This document shows, in pieces, positions 19,764 to 29,333 of a stretch of 53,887 nucleotides of DNA. Source of the stretch: an uncultured Ectothiorhodospiraceae bacterium (GTDB lineage Bacteria; Pseudomonadota; Gammaproteobacteria; UBA9214); contig CAMYIX010000069.1 in the NCBI GenBank assembly GCA_947258615.1, positions 1 to 53,887 on the forward strand. Direction: 5' to 3'. The notes beneath the pieces are model-generated. The model was not told where the DNA came from. It worked only from the letters and a program-made list of their open reading frames with translations, and made no database searches. How positions within the stretch are numbered: the first letter of the stretch is position 1; each line of letters begins with the position of its first letter. The translations under genes and the position numbers were made by a program.

Positions 19764-21533
19764 ATGTCGGGCATGTGTGCGCAGCCGTTATCCACATCCA
19801 CTTTCCTGTCCAGGGCAGGCATGATTATTGCCTTGGTCGGGGTGTTGTCCGCCTGCGCGGTGCCGGGCGTTGTGCAAACCCGCGCTGGACAGACGAGCGA
19901 GGCCGAGGCGCCGGAGAAGGCGGCTGCGCCCGTGCCTGCCGGGCCGGTGGAGCCGCTGACCCGGCAATTGCTCTACGATATCCTGCTGGGCGAAATCTCC
20001 GGTCAGCGCGGGCGCTTCGATGTGTCTGTACCCCATTATCTGCAGGCCACCATGGACTCCAATGATCCCCGGGTCGCCGAGCGGGCGGTCACCATCGCCA
20101 CGTTTGCCAAGGATTTCGACGTGGCCGCGCGGGCCGCACGGCGCTGGATAGCGCTGGATCCGGACAACCTCGAGGCACGCAAGGTGCTGACCGCGCTGGC
20201 CCTGCGAACGGGGTCAACGGATGAGGTGGTTACGCAGCTGGAATACCTCGTAAATGCCTCTGCGGACCTCGAAGAGGGCTTCGGTCTTGCCACGGCCATC
20301 CTGGCCCGGCACGCTGACAAGCAGGCCGCGCTGCAGGCCATGGAGCGCCTGGCCGCACGCTATCCTGAGAGTCCCGAGGGGCTGCTCGGCGTCAGCCGGC
20401 TTGCCATCCTCGGCGAGGATCTGACGCGTGCCCTGCAGGCCGTTGAACAGGCCCTCGGGATGCGCCCGGGTATGTCCGGGGCGGAGATCCTCAGGGCGCA
20501 GATCCTGATCGAGCAGGACAGGAAGCCCGAGGCACTGCAGGCGCTGGAGCAGGCGGTCAGGCGCAACCCGCAGGACGCGGAGCTGCGCTTTGCCTACGGC
20601 CACCTGCTGCTCGATGCGGGTGACCAGGAGGGTGCCAGGCAGCAGTTGCGCAGCGTCGTCGAACTGGATCCGGCCAATACAAATGCGCTCTATTCGCTTG
20701 CCCTGCTGGAACTGGAGGCCAAGCAATTCAAGGCCGCTGAACGGCACCTGAAGCAACTGCTGGAACTGGAAGAGAAGCAGCAGAGTGCCTATTACTACCT
20801 GGGTTATGCCGCGCAGGAGCGGGGCGACGCTGCTAGCGCCATCGAGTGGTACCGCAAGGTGGAGGCCGGCGAATACTGGACGCAGTCACGCCTGCGCATC
20901 GGCAAGCTCATGGCCGGGCAGGGTCGGCTGGAGGAAATGCGCGCAGAAATGCAGGCCCTGCGCCGCGGCAGTCCGGAAAATGCCATTGCCATCTACCTGG
21001 TCGAAGGACAGGTGTTGTCGGACCTCGGCCTCCATGAGGATGCCTATGCACTGTATGAGCAGGCCCTGGTGGATGCCCCGGCGAATGAGGACCTGCTTTA
21101 TTCGCGCGCCCTGGTTGCGGAAAAGATCGATCGCATCGATCTTGCCGAGGAGGACATGCGGCGCATCCTGGCGAATGACCCGGACAATGTCAGGACCCTG
21201 AACGCGCTCGGCTACACCCTGGCCGACCGCACCGAGCGCTATCAGGAGGCCTTGCAGTATATACAGAAGGCCTATGCGCAGAAGCCGGACGACCCGGCCA
21301 TCATCGACAGCATGGGCTGGGTACATTTCCGGCTGGGCAAGCTGAACGAGGCCAGGCTCTATCTGCAGCAGGCGTGGGACATGACCGGTGATGGTGAAAT
21401 CGGCGCCCACCTGGGAGAGGTCCTGTGGACCCAGGGTGAACATGACGAGGCGCGTCGCATCTGGGAAGAGTCCCGCAAAAACTCACCGGACAATCCCGTC
21501 CTGAAAAAAGTGCTCGACCGCTTCATGCCGTGA
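19764..21533 (+). CDS. Tetratricopeptide-repeat lipoprotein upstream of lolB
   Basis: A 589-residue predicted outer-membrane lipoprotein (lipobox LSAC near residue 31) is followed by an Ala/Pro-rich linker. About twelve TPR-like helical pairs span 65 to 585 (for example RWIALDPDNLEARKVLTALA and LNALGYTLADRTERYQEAL). Proteins of this layout commonly precede lolB in gammaproteobacteria, where they are suspected to scaffold envelope assembly; the partner is unknown. It overlaps lolB by 4 bp (GTGA). The first ATG (19764) lacks a good ribosome site; one at 19773 is equally possible. Confidence 0.85.
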   Translation: MSGMCAQPLSTSTFLSRAGMIIALVGVLSACAVPGVVQTRAGQTSEAEAPEKAAAPVPAGPVEPLTRQLLYDILLGEISGQRGRFDVSVPHYLQATMDSNDPRVAERAVTIATFAKDFDVAARAARRWIALDPDNLEARKVLTALALRTGSTDEVVTQLEYLVNASADLEEGFGLATAILARHADKQAALQAMERLAARYPESPEGLLGVSRLAILGEDLTRALQAVEQALGMRPGMSGAEILRAQILIEQDRKPEALQALEQAVRRNPQDAELRFAYGHLLLDAGDQEGARQQLRSVVELDPANTNALYSLALLELEAKQFKAAERHLKQLLELEEKQQSAYYYLGYAAQERGDAASAIEWYRKVEAGEYWTQSRLRIGKLMAGQGRLEEMRAEMQALRRGSPENAIAIYLVEGQVLSDLGLHEDAYALYEQALVDAPANEDLLYSRALVAEKIDRIDLAEEDMRRILANDPDNVRTLNALGYTLADRTERYQEALQYIQKAYAQKPDDPAIIDSMGWVHFRLGKLNEARLYLQQAWDMTGDGEIGAHLGEVLWTQGEHDEARRIWEESRKNSPDNPVLKKVLDRFMP

Positions 21534-22162
21534 GACTGTTACCCGTTTTGATCCTGGCGCTCTACCTGGCGGGGTGCGCAACGGCACCGGTCGACACTGG
21601 CAAAGGCGCCTTGCTGCCGGGACCGGGCATCGACGACTACCCGGTCTGGCAATTCCGGGGGCGCGTGTCGCTGATCCAGGGCGAACAGGGCTGGCATGCC
21701 AGTCTTAACTGGCGTGAGGCTTCCGGTCTCTACCGCCTGAATCTGGCCGGTCCCATGGGTCAGGCGGCCGTGCAGCTGGATGGCGATGCTAGCGGTGTCA
21801 GGTTGCGGACCGCCAACGGCGAGGAACTCGCGGCAGGGGATGCCGATGCCCTGGTCGAATCGGTGACCGGCTGGCAATTTCCCGTGACCGGGATCCGCTA
21901 CTGGGTGCGGGGCGTGCCGGCACCCGTTGCCGAGGCGCAGGTCTTTACCGACGCAAGCGGTCGCCCGGCGCGCCTGTTGCAGTCCGGCTGGGACATCCGC
22001 TACAGCCGCTTCCAGCAGGTCGAGGGTCGGGACTGGCCGACCCGCATGCGGCTGGTGGCGGGAGATATCTCGGTTCGCCTGGTGATCGATGAGTGGCGGT
22101 TGTCGGCCGGCGGGGGCGCGACAGGGGCCACGGGCGCTGCATCTGCCAGCCCGGCCCCATGA
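21530..22162 (+). CDS. lolB: Outer-membrane lipoprotein insertion protein LolB
   Basis: LolB receives lipoproteins from LolA and inserts them in the outer membrane; it is itself a lipoprotein. The 210-residue product has a lipobox (YLAGC). WQFRGRVSLIQGEQGWHASLNWRE-like beta strands follow, with the typical GWQFPVTGIRYWVRG segment. It starts with GTG overlapping the preceding stop codon, and its own stop overlaps the ispE start. The Gly/Ala/Ser-rich C-terminal tail is longer than usual. Confidence 0.9.
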   Translation: MRLLPVLILALYLAGCATAPVDTGKGALLPGPGIDDYPVWQFRGRVSLIQGEQGWHASLNWREASGLYRLNLAGPMGQAAVQLDGDASGVRLRTANGEELAAGDADALVESVTGWQFPVTGIRYWVRGVPAPVAEAQVFTDASGRPARLLQSGWDIRYSRFQQVEGRDWPTRMRLVAGDISVRLVIDEWRLSAGGGATGATGAASASPAP

Positions 22163-23049
22163 CGGGGCTGCGGATCCCTGCCGGCGCGCAGGGGCCCTGG
22201 CCGGCGCCGGCCAAGCTGAACCTGTTCCTGCACATCACCGGGCGGCGTGCCGATGGCTACCACAACCTGCAGACCGTCTTCCAGTTCCTGGATTACAGCG
22301 ACCGGCTCTACTTCGCTCCCCGCGCGGATACCGCTGTCCATGCCCATGGCGGTCCCCCAGGGCTGGCCCCGGAATCCGACCTGTGCGTGCGTGCGGCGCA
22401 GCTCCTGCAGCTGTACGCGGGATATGAGAAAGGTGTTGATATATATAATGAAAAATGCCTGCCCACTGGGGGTGGGCTGGGCGGTGGCAGTTCCGATGCG
22501 GCGACCAGCCTGGTGGTGCTCAACCGCCTCTGGGGCCTGGGCCTGGACAGCGGCGAACTCGCCAGGCTGGGATTGCAGCTGGGTGCCGACGTGCCGGTCT
22601 TTATCCACGGCCAGGCGGCCTGGGCGGAGGGCGTGGGGGAGGTATTGACGCCGGTGGAGTTGCCGGAACCGTGGTACCTGGTGGTTAATCCCGCGGTAAG
22701 CGTATCAACAGCCGATATTTTCTCCGACGTCGAATTGACACGGGACACGCCCGGTATGACAATACGCGCCTTTCGTTCGGACGGCGGTCATAATGACTGC
22801 GAGGCCGTGGTGCGGCGCAGGTATCCCGAGGTCGGAGCGCTGCTTGACTGGTTAAACGGATTCTCCGCGGCACGGATGACCGGGACCGGCGGGTGCGTGT
22901 TTGCGTCCTTCGATTCAGAGGACGGGGCACGGGCCGTTGAACGCCAGGTCCCGGCGGCGTGGTCCTGTTTTGTTGCCCGGGGCGTCAATCAGTCACCCCT
23001 GCTGGCGGCCATCAGGCGAGCCCCCGGCAGTATTTCGGAAGACGGTTAA
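22159..23049 (+). CDS. ispE: 4-diphosphocytidyl-2-C-methyl-D-erythritol kinase
   Basis: IspE phosphorylates CDP-methylerythritol in the MEP isoprenoid pathway. The 296-residue protein has PAPAKLNLFLHITGRRADGYH at its start, the GHMP-kinase ATP loop LPTGGGLGGGSSDAATSLV, and a C-terminal MTGTGGCVFASF segment. Its ATG overlaps the lolB stop (ATGA). tRNA-Gln and prs follow, the classical order in gammaproteobacteria. Confidence 0.95.
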   Translation: MTGLRIPAGAQGPWPAPAKLNLFLHITGRRADGYHNLQTVFQFLDYSDRLYFAPRADTAVHAHGGPPGLAPESDLCVRAAQLLQLYAGYEKGVDIYNEKCLPTGGGLGGGSSDAATSLVVLNRLWGLGLDSGELARLGLQLGADVPVFIHGQAAWAEGVGEVLTPVELPEPWYLVVNPAVSVSTADIFSDVELTRDTPGMTIRAFRSDGGHNDCEAVVRRRYPEVGALLDWLNGFSAARMTGTGGCVFASFDSEDGARAVERQVPAAWSCFVARGVNQSPLLAAIRRAPGSISEDG

Positions 23050-23072
23050 TTCACGTCGCTTTGATGAGTCAT

Positions 23073-23147
23073 TGGGACGTCGCCAAGTGGTAAGGCACGG
23101 GGTTTTGATCCCCGCATTCGCAGGTTCGAATCCTGCCGTCCCAGCCA
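23073..23147 (+). tRNA. tRNA-Gln (anticodon TTG)
   Basis: A 75-nt tRNA with encoded CCA. The acceptor stem TGGGACG pairs with CGTCCCA. The D-arm has CCAAGTGGTAAGG, the anticodon arm GGGGTTTTGATCCCC presents TTG, and the T-arm is GCAGGTTCGAATCCTGC. It closely matches bacterial glutamine tRNAs, which typically begin with an unusual U1. Located between ispE and prs. Confidence 0.97.
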
Positions 23148-23262
23148 TATTCAGGCCAGTGCCGCAGGCGCCGGCAACAGACAGACGGGCGGCAGGATGA
23201 GAACCTCAAGGTTCGACCCGAGCGCGGCAGGATGCTGCTGATCTACAGAGTGCAGCTAACAG

Positions 23263-24273
23263 ATGGCATATACATCAAGTAACAGATTCGAACCCGATAT
23301 GAACGGTTTGCCTGCATCCGATTCCGACGCCCACATGATGGTGTTCAGCGGTAATGCCAACCCGAAACTGGCGCGGGACATCGTCGACCAGCTGCGCCTG
23401 CAACTCGGCAACGCGATTATCACCTGCTTCAGTGATGGTGAGGTACAGGCCGAGATCATGGAAAACGTCCGCGGCAAGGATGTTTTCGTGGTACAGCCGA
23501 CCTGTGCACCCACCAATGACAACTTGATGGAACTGCTGGTCATGATCGACGCGCTGCGCCGCTCATCGGCCTGTCGTATCACGGCGGTAATCCCATACTT
23601 TGGGTATGCCCGTCAGGATCGCCGGCCGCGTGCCGCGCGCGTGCCGATCACCGCCAAGGTCGTGGCGAAGATGATCGGCAGCGTCAAGGCCGACAGAGTA
23701 CTTACGGTCGATCTGCATGCCGACCAGATCCAGGGATTCTTCGACATCCCGGTGGACAATGTGTATGCGTCGCCGATCCTGCTCGGGGATATCTGGCGGC
23801 AGAAGTACCCGGACCTCATCGTGGTTTCACCCGATGTGGGTGGTGTGGTCAGGGCGCGGGCGCTGGCCAAGCGTCTCGATGATGCCGACCTGGCAATTAT
23901 CGACAAGCGCCGGCCGCAACCAAACGAGGCCAAGGTGATGAACATCATCGGCGAGGTCAAGGGACGCTCCTGTGTCCTGATCGACGACCTGGTCGACACC
24001 GCCGGCACCCTGTGCCAGGCGGCCGCGGCCCTGAAGGCCGAGGGTGCCGCCAGGGTACTGGCCTACTGTACCCACCCGGTCCTGTCCGGCAATGCGGTCG
24101 CGAACATCGAGGCGTCAGTGCTCGACGAGCTGGTGGTGACGGACACTATCCCGCTGCGCGAAGACGCGCGCTCCTGCAAACGCATACGCCAGTTGAGCAT
24201 TGCCGCCATGCTGGCGGAAACCATGCGGCGGATCAGCATGGAAGAGTCCGTCAGTTCCATGTATATGGATTGA
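23263..24273 (+). CDS. prs: Ribose-phosphate pyrophosphokinase
   Basis: Prs makes PRPP from ribose-5-phosphate and ATP for nucleotide, His, Trp and NAD synthesis. Conserved parts include [49 protein letters not shown] (metal/ATP) and the PRPP-binding loop [14 protein letters not shown]. Class I features are intact. Homology starts around [13 protein letters not shown] (residue 25), giving about 312 residues as usual; internal ATGs at 23299 and 23335 are therefore alternatives to 23263, which lacks a clear ribosome site. Confidence 0.95.
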   Translation: MAYTSSNRFEPDMNGLPASDSDAHMMVFSGNANPKLARDIVDQLRLQLGNAIITCFSDGEVQAEIMENVRGKDVFVVQPTCAPTNDNLMELLVMIDALRRSSACRITAVIPYFGYARQDRRPRAARVPITAKVVAKMIGSVKADRVLTVDLHADQIQGFFDIPVDNVYASPILLGDIWRQKYPDLIVVSPDVGGVVRARALAKRLDDADLAIIDKRRPQPNEAKVMNIIGEVKGRSCVLIDDLVDTAGTLCQAAAALKAEGAARVLAYCTHPVLSGNAVANIEASVLDELVVTDTIPLREDARSCKRIRQLSIAAMLAETMRRISMEESVSSMYMD

Positions 24274-24388
24274 TACGCTTTAAACCGCGGGCCTGTTTCC
24301 ATGACGGGGCAGGCGCGCATTCATGCCGACCCTGGTCGCGGGGACGGTACATTTGGCCGCCGCAAGGCGGATGTCTGGAGAGAAAGAA

Positions 24389-25057
24389 ATGGCTATCAGC
24401 TTTGAACTTAATGCAGAGCCACGCAGTGATACGGGTAAGGGTGCGAGCCGCCGCCTGCGTCACGCGGGCAAGGTACCAGCCATCATGTATGGCGGGGACA
24501 AGGACCCGGAGTCGCTGACACTGTCCCACAACGAAGTCATACGTAACCTGGAACACGAGGCCTTCTATTCGCACATCCTGAACGTGAAGGTCGGCGGTGC
24601 GACGACGCGTGCCGTGCTGCGTGATTTGCAGCGTCATCCCAGTCGGCCGGTAGTCATGCACATGGACCTGCAGCGCGTCAGCGAATCGGAAAAAATCAAG
24701 ATGAATGTGCCGCTGCACTTCGCCGGTGAAGATGTCGCGCCGGGCGTCAAGGAGGGCGGCCTGGTCTCGCACGAACTCGTTGAAGTCGAGATCGAGTGCC
24801 TGCCCAGGGACCTGCCGGAGTACCTCGAGATCGACGTTTCCACGCTGGAACTCGGCGAGTCGATCCACCTGAGTGAGCTTGTGGTTCCCAAGGGCGTTAC
24901 CCTGCTCGAACTGGCGCGCGGTGAAGGTCATGACCTGGCCATGGTCAGCATACATGTCCGCCGCGGCGGCGCCGAGGAGGAAGAGGAGGCGCCGGAGGCG
25001 GCGGCCGAGGGTGGTGAAGAGGCCAAGGAGGCCGGTGAAGGTGAAGGCGCCGACTGA
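24389..25057 (+). CDS. rplY: 50S ribosomal protein L25/general stress protein Ctc
   Basis: L25 binds 5S rRNA. The 222-residue product is the long Ctc type: an N-terminal L25 domain ([20 protein letters not shown]...VPAIMYGG) plus a C-terminal TL5-like beta domain ([18 protein letters not shown]...[17 protein letters not shown]). An acidic Glu/Ala/Gly tail ends it. The start at 24389 follows GGAGAGA. It lies between prs and pth as in many gammaproteobacteria. Confidence 0.95.
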   Translation: MAISFELNAEPRSDTGKGASRRLRHAGKVPAIMYGGDKDPESLTLSHNEVIRNLEHEAFYSHILNVKVGGATTRAVLRDLQRHPSRPVVMHMDLQRVSESEKIKMNVPLHFAGEDVAPGVKEGGLVSHELVEVEIECLPRDLPEYLEIDVSTLELGESIHLSELVVPKGVTLLELARGEGHDLAMVSIHVRRGGAEEEEEAPEAAAEGGEEAKEAGEGEGAD

Positions 25058-25075
25058 GCGGTTGGCGTCTGACCG

Positions 25076-25522
25076 TTGACTGCCATACAGCTCGTTGCCG
25101 GGCTGGGTAATCCCGGAGCAAAGTACGAACAGACCCGGCATAATGCCGGGTTCTGGTTTGTGGATGCGGTTGCCTCCCTGGCGGCTTTCTACCGAATTGC
25201 ACGCAGCTGCATCCTGGTGGTGCATGATGATCTCGACCTGCCACCCGGGACCGTGCGGCTCAAGCGCGGTGGCGGCCACGGCGGTCATAACGGCCTGCGC
25301 GACCTGATTCCCAAGCTGGGCGGCAATGACTTCCTGCGCCTGCGCATCGGTATCGGGCATCCGGGCCACCGTGACGACGTGGTCGGCTATGTGCTGAAAC
25401 CTGCGCCCCATGACGAGCAGGCCGCCATCGATGCCGCCATCGATGCGGCGCTTGGGGTGCTGCCGGATATCGTTGCAGGCAGGCTCGACAAGGCCATGAA
25501 GGAACTGCACACCACAAAGTAA
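25076..25522 (+). CDS. pth: Peptidyl-tRNA hydrolase with an internal deletion
   Basis: Pth recycles peptidyl-tRNAs dropped by the ribosome and is normally essential. The N-terminus ([22 protein letters not shown], catalytic His22) and the C-terminal half ([11 protein letters not shown] with Asp51, [22 protein letters not shown]) are typical. About 46 residues are missing between WFVDAV and AAFYRI. They normally hold the conserved TFMNLSG segment, whose Asn takes part in catalysis. The frame is intact: 148 residues against the usual ~190-195. Start is TTG, the only candidate. Function is doubtful, or the deletion is an assembly artefact. Confidence 0.88.
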   Translation: MTAIQLVAGLGNPGAKYEQTRHNAGFWFVDAVASLAAFYRIARSCILVVHDDLDLPPGTVRLKRGGGHGGHNGLRDLIPKLGGNDFLRLRIGIGHPGHRDDVVGYVLKPAPHDEQAAIDAAIDAALGVLPDIVAGRLDKAMKELHTTK

Positions 25523-25602
25523 TTTTTCAGGCCTGGCCAGAACGCCCGTATCCCCATGCGCGCCATCCGGGCCACGACTGACACAATGGAAACCAGGATC
25601 AC

Positions 25603-26694
25603 ATGAGCGTCAAATGCGGTATCGTCGGTCTGCCCAACGTCGGCAAGTCCACCCTGTTCAATGCCCTCACCGAGGCGGGTATTCAGGCCGAGAACTACCC
25701 CTTCTGTACCATCGACCCGAATATCGGCGTGGTGCCCGTGCCGGATCCGCGCCTCGACAGGCTGGCAGAGATAGTCAAGCCGCAGAAGGTCATTCACACC
25801 ACCATGGAGTTCCTGGATATCGCCGGACTGGTGGCGGGCGCCTCCAAGGGCGAGGGGCTGGGCAACAAGTTCCTGGCCAATATCCGCGAGACCGATGCCA
25901 TCTGCCAGGTGGTGCGCTGCTTCGACGATGACAACGTCGTACACGTCAGCGGCAGCGTCGACCCGGTACGTGATATTGATGTCATCAATACCGAACTGGC
26001 ACTGGCCGACCTGGAGACCGTAGAGAAGGGCATCCAGCGTGTTTCCCGGGTTGCCAAGAGCGGTGACAAGGAGGCCAGGGTGCAACTGGCGGTATTCGAG
26101 GCAGTGCGCGAGCATCTCGATTCAGGTCGGCTGGTTATCAGCATGGGCCTGGACGAGGAGCAGCGTGAGGCGGTCTACGAATTGCACCTGCTGACCGCCA
26201 AGCCGGTCATGTACGTGGCCAACGTCATGGAGGACGGCTTCGAGAATAACCCCTACCTGGATGCGGTCAGGCAGCGCGCCGAGGAAGAGGGGGCCGAGAC
26301 GGTCGCTGTTTGTGCTGCCATTGAGGCTGAACTGGTTGACCTGGATGCGGCCGAGCGCGGCGACTACCTGGATGAACTGGGCCTGGATGAGCCGGGACTG
26401 AATCGTGTCATCCGTGCCGGTTACAAGCTGCTGGGCCTGCAGACCTACTTCACCGCCGGCGAGAAGGAGGTGCGGGCCTGGACTGTGAAGATCGGTGCCA
26501 GCGCCCCGCAGGCGGCCGGTGTGATTCACACCGACTTCGAGAAGGGCTTTATCCGCGCCGAGGTGGTCTCCTATGACGATTTCGTCGCCTGTGGGGGGGA
26601 ACACGGCGCGCGCGAGGCGGGCAAGCTGCGCCTCGAGGGCAAGGACTACGTGGTGCACGATGGTGATGTCATGCACTTCCGCTTCAACGTGTAG
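25603..26694 (+). CDS. ychF: Redox-regulated ATPase YchF (OLA1 type)
   Basis: YchF is an Obg-family P-loop protein that prefers ATP and binds the ribosome. The 363 residues have the P-loop [14 protein letters not shown], the [11 protein letters not shown] switch and the [17 protein letters not shown] motif. A helical insert and a C-terminal TGS domain ([18 protein letters not shown]...DVMHFRFNV) complete it. Second-last step of the conserved prs-rplY-pth-ychF order, and followed by tRNA-Met. Confidence 0.96.
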   Translation: MSVKCGIVGLPNVGKSTLFNALTEAGIQAENYPFCTIDPNIGVVPVPDPRLDRLAEIVKPQKVIHTTMEFLDIAGLVAGASKGEGLGNKFLANIRETDAICQVVRCFDDDNVVHVSGSVDPVRDIDVINTELALADLETVEKGIQRVSRVAKSGDKEARVQLAVFEAVREHLDSGRLVISMGLDEEQREAVYELHLLTAKPVMYVANVMEDGFENNPYLDAVRQRAEEEGAETVAVCAAIEAELVDLDAAERGDYLDELGLDEPGLNRVIRAGYKLLGLQTYFTAGEKEVRAWTVKIGASAPQAAGVIHTDFEKGFIRAEVVSYDDFVACGGEHGAREAGKLRLEGKDYVVHDGDVMHFRFNV

Positions 26695-26764
26695 GCGTAC
26701 CCCGCGGGCGCGATCGGGTGCTTGTCCCTGCACCGCGTTTTCAGGTACCCTTTGCAGCCCCTTT

Positions 26765-26841
26765 GGCTACGTAGCTCAGCTGGTTAGAGCACAGCACTCA
26801 TAATGCTGGGGTCGGTGGTTCAAGTCCACCCGTAGCCACCA
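26765..26841 (+). tRNA. tRNA-Met (elongator, anticodon CAT)
   Basis: A 77-nt tRNA with encoded CCA. The acceptor GGCTACG pairs with CGTAGCC; the D-arm is GCTCAGCTGGTTAGAGC, the anticodon loop CTCATAA and the T-arm GGTGGTTCAAGTCCACC. The GG start and full pairing at position 1 mark it as elongator rather than initiator. Its 3' part is repeated at 29516-29563. Confidence 0.97.
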
Positions 26842-27526
26842 TTATTTCAAAAAGCTGAATCAATCATAAACTGGCAATAAATAAAAATTAAATCATGAAG
26901 TCACGCCCCGGCCATACAGAATTTCGGGCATGAAGGAGCTCGGCACGAGGTCGGGCTGCACCCTATCCCTGCAATACCAGATCGCAGACAGTCTTACCCT
27001 TGTGGCCCAGGTCACAAGGGTGCGGTATCAGTATGAATGAATCAGGTGTGGTGGTCTTCAGGACACATTTGATATTTATACCTGCCAATCCTTAAGGGCT
27101 GGAAACGACCTAACGCATTAGAGACGTTACCGGGGCGCGCGGGGACCTGTGAATTCATATGACCGGCAAGGATGCTGGCTCGCAAGAATTCAGGCGGCAG
27201 GATGCCGGTGTGACGGCCGTTTCCTGGCTGGATTCTCCCGGAATGCGTGGGTTATGTTTCCTATACACAGAATATTAAAATATTTTCATAAAATCATTTT
27301 ACTGATTTTCATTAGATAATCTCGGCTTCACGACGCGATCTATCGTAGCGTTCCCCCTGATTTCCCCGCAGACAAACTCCGCATCCGCCTGCCAGCGGAG
27401 CGTAACAACGCAGCCAGCGCCTTCCACAGACCACCCCTGCCCAGGCCAGTTCACCTAAATTGCTGGCATAAAACAGGAAATTACCTATACTGCATCAACA
27501 CAAACAAACATCATGGAGGGGGAGCC
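26842..27526. other. 685-bp non-coding stretch between tRNA-Met and soxX
   Basis: No credible gene is seen on either strand. It contains a hairpin (CCCTTGTG 26997-27004 with CACAAGGG 27013-27020). An AT-rich patch near 27255-27325, including AATATTAAAATATT, looks like bent or protein-binding DNA. The soxX leader has TTGCTG near 27461 and TATACT about 20 bp later, a weak promoter candidate, and a strong GGAGGGGGAG ribosome site just before the start. Confidence 0.5.
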
Positions 27527-27901
27527 ATGAAACACATCAAAACGAAGTTGTTCACTTCTGTCGCCAGCGCCCTGGTCATCGGGGGACTCGCCATATCAAC
27601 CGGCGCAGCCGCGGCGGAGAAACAGGAGAAACCCAAGACCCCGCTGGAAAAAGGCAGGGATCTGACCATTACCATGTGCCAGGCGTGCCACCATTTCGAG
27701 GGAACGGACCAGGCCGGTACGCTCGGGCCACCCATCGTGGCAATGAAGGCCCGCTTCCCTGAAAAGAAAAGACTCTACGACATCATCTACGACCCCCATG
27801 TCGCCATCAAGTCGGACACCATGATGCCGCCATTTGGTCGCAACGGGCTCCTTGATGACAAGGAGATCGGGCTGATTATCGATTACCTCTACACGCTGTA
27901 G
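27527..27901 (+). CDS. soxX: Sulfur-oxidation c-type cytochrome SoxX
   Basis: SoxX is the monohaem electron acceptor of the periplasmic SoxAX complex, which attaches thiosulfate to SoxYZ. The 124-residue product has a signal peptide ending near residue 30, one haem site CQACH at 51-55, and the axial Met in the SoxX-like MMPPFGRNGLL segment (99-109). It ends DYLYTL, as family members do. A very strong ribosome site (GGAGGGGGAG) precedes it. soxA begins 108 bp later. Confidence 0.9.
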   Translation: MKHIKTKLFTSVASALVIGGLAISTGAAAAEKQEKPKTPLEKGRDLTITMCQACHHFEGTDQAGTLGPPIVAMKARFPEKKRLYDIIYDPHVAIKSDTMMPPFGRNGLLDDKEIGLIIDYLYTL

Positions 27902-28009
27902 GTAACAGGGCCGCATATACACACAACAGCTATCCGAGGTCTTTCTGTCCGGGGGCAAGCAGGCGTTTGCTGGCAGCAAGGACTCTAAAACTCTACGGAG
28001 GATGACACG

Positions 28010-28852
28010 ATGAAGACTTATATGGTACCGGCGATCTGCCTGGCGTTACTGGGCACGGGAGCGATAACCGCACTTGCAGCCTCTTCCCCCGATGCCGACC
28101 TCAAGATCTACCAGGAATACTTCAAGAAGAAGTTCCCGGATTTCACAGAAGAGAACTACAGTCTCGGCATGTACAACTTCAATGAAGACAAGCGCAGTCA
28201 GTGGGAAGCAATCATGGAATTCCCGCCCTACGAAACCGTGGTGGACAAGGGTGAGAAACTGTTCAATACCCCGTTCAAGAATGGCAAGACCTATGCGGAC
28301 TGCCTGGAAAACGGTGGCATCGGCATCAGCCACACCTACCCCCGCTTTGATGCCGGGTCTGGCAAGATCAGGACCCTGTCGATGGAAATCAACGACTGCC
28401 GGGAAAGCAATGGCGAGAAGCCGCTCAATCTGCTCAAGGGTGACCTGCCGACCCTGCTGGCCTACATGGCCGAGACCTCCCGCGGCAAGGCACTCGATAT
28501 CCAGGTGCCCGACGATCCGCGCGCACTGGCCGCCTACGAGGACGGGAAACGCATCTATTTCACGCGCCGAGGCCCGCGTGGCTTTGCCTGCTACAACTGC
28601 CACTGGGATGCGGCAGGCGGCCGTATCCGCGGTAATGAACTCAGTCCCGCCATCGGCCAGGCGACCAACTTCCCGGCCTACCGCTCCAAGTGGGGCGCGA
28701 TGGGCCCGATCCAGCGCCGCTACAAGGGCTGCATGAAGAACATCGGTGCCAAGCCGCTGAAGGCGGGCAGTGACGCCATGAACAACCTGGAGTACTTCCA
28801 TCGTTTCCTCAGCAACGGCCTGCCCTCGAGTGCGCCGAACAACCGGTTCTGA
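28010..28852 (+). CDS. soxA: Sulfur-oxidation cytochrome SoxA, single-haem form
   Basis: SoxA carries the active-site haem of SoxAX, where thiosulfate is coupled oxidatively to the SoxY cysteine. The 280-residue protein has a signal peptide (cut near residue 24) and one haem site, CYNCH at 194-198. Cys241 in RRYKGCMKNIGAKP matches the persulfidated cysteine ligand of the catalytic haem. The N-terminal domain keeps two cysteines (98, 130) but no CxxCH, as in SoxA types that have lost the first haem. A GGAGG ribosome site is just upstream. Confidence 0.92.
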   Translation: MKTYMVPAICLALLGTGAITALAASSPDADLKIYQEYFKKKFPDFTEENYSLGMYNFNEDKRSQWEAIMEFPPYETVVDKGEKLFNTPFKNGKTYADCLENGGIGISHTYPRFDAGSGKIRTLSMEINDCRESNGEKPLNLLKGDLPTLLAYMAETSRGKALDIQVPDDPRALAAYEDGKRIYFTRRGPRGFACYNCHWDAAGGRIRGNELSPAIGQATNFPAYRSKWGAMGPIQRRYKGCMKNIGAKPLKAGSDAMNNLEYFHRFLSNGLPSSAPNNRF

Positions 28853-28876
28853 ACACTGGATAAGGGAGATAGCATT

Positions 28877-29188
28877 ATGAAAATCCTAATGGCATTGATT
28901 GCAACCGTGGTGCTGTCTGTTCACACCGGCGTGCAGGCCGCGGATACCGATGCGCAGCAGGCCATCGATGCCGCCAAGGCAGCCCACAAGAAGGCGGATT
29001 CCCTGCAGGGCGGCTGGGTGAGCACCGACAAACTCATCAAGAAGGCAGAAGAGGCCAGCGCCAAGGGCGACGGGGACAAAGCCCTGAAGCTGGCAAAGAA
29101 AGCCCAGAAGGAAGCGGAGCTGGCCCACGCGCAGGCGGAGTACGAACTCAAGAACTGGGCACCACCACCCTACCTGATGCCGAAATAA
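28877..29188 (+). CDS. soxK: SoxAX-binding subunit SoxK
   Basis: The 103-residue secreted protein (signal peptide about 1-21) is Ala/Lys-rich and helical. It contains the pattern AAKAAHKKADSLQGGWVST then KLIKKAEEASAKGDGDKALK, typical of SoxK/SaxB, which binds SoxAX and raises its activity. It follows soxA by 24 bp with a GGGAGA ribosome site. Named from position and this pattern; there is no catalytic motif to confirm it. Confidence 0.8.
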   Translation: MKILMALIATVVLSVHTGVQAADTDAQQAIDAAKAAHKKADSLQGGWVSTDKLIKKAEEASAKGDGDKALKLAKKAQKEAELAHAQAEYELKNWAPPPYLMPK

Positions 29189-29235
29189 CGGTGGCAAGGT
29201 CCAGGTACACAACCCAGGGTACGTCTGATCAGCCC

Positions 29236-29322
29236 GTCATTCCGGGCGGAACGCTGTAGTGACCCGGGATCCGGGTATTGCCTGTCAGGTGGTTACTGGG
29301 TTCCGGCGTTCACCGGAATGAC
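29236..29322. repeat. MITE-like palindromic repeat, copy 2 (core)
   Basis: An 87-bp core from GTCATTCCGGGCGGA to CCGGAATGAC, the same length and ends as the core of copy 1. It shares the inner GGTTACTG block near 29291. It is preceded by GTCTGATCAGCC, like the left end of copy 1. Confidence 0.65.
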
Positions 29323-29333
29323 AAACCATGAGC

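Noticed and set aside
23149-23262. Second tRNA after tRNA-Gln
   Set aside because: The stretch has a GGTTCGACCC-like string near 23210 but no cloverleaf pairing or CCA end around it.
24251-25510. 419-codon minus-strand frame across rplY and pth
   Set aside because: Overlaps two genes with clear homology, and its translation has no recognisable pattern. It is long only because of GC-rich codon use.
26997-27020. Hairpin as a riboswitch or terminator for tRNA-Met
   Set aside because: Only an 8-bp stem, no T-run and no conserved aptamer features; noted only as part of the gap.
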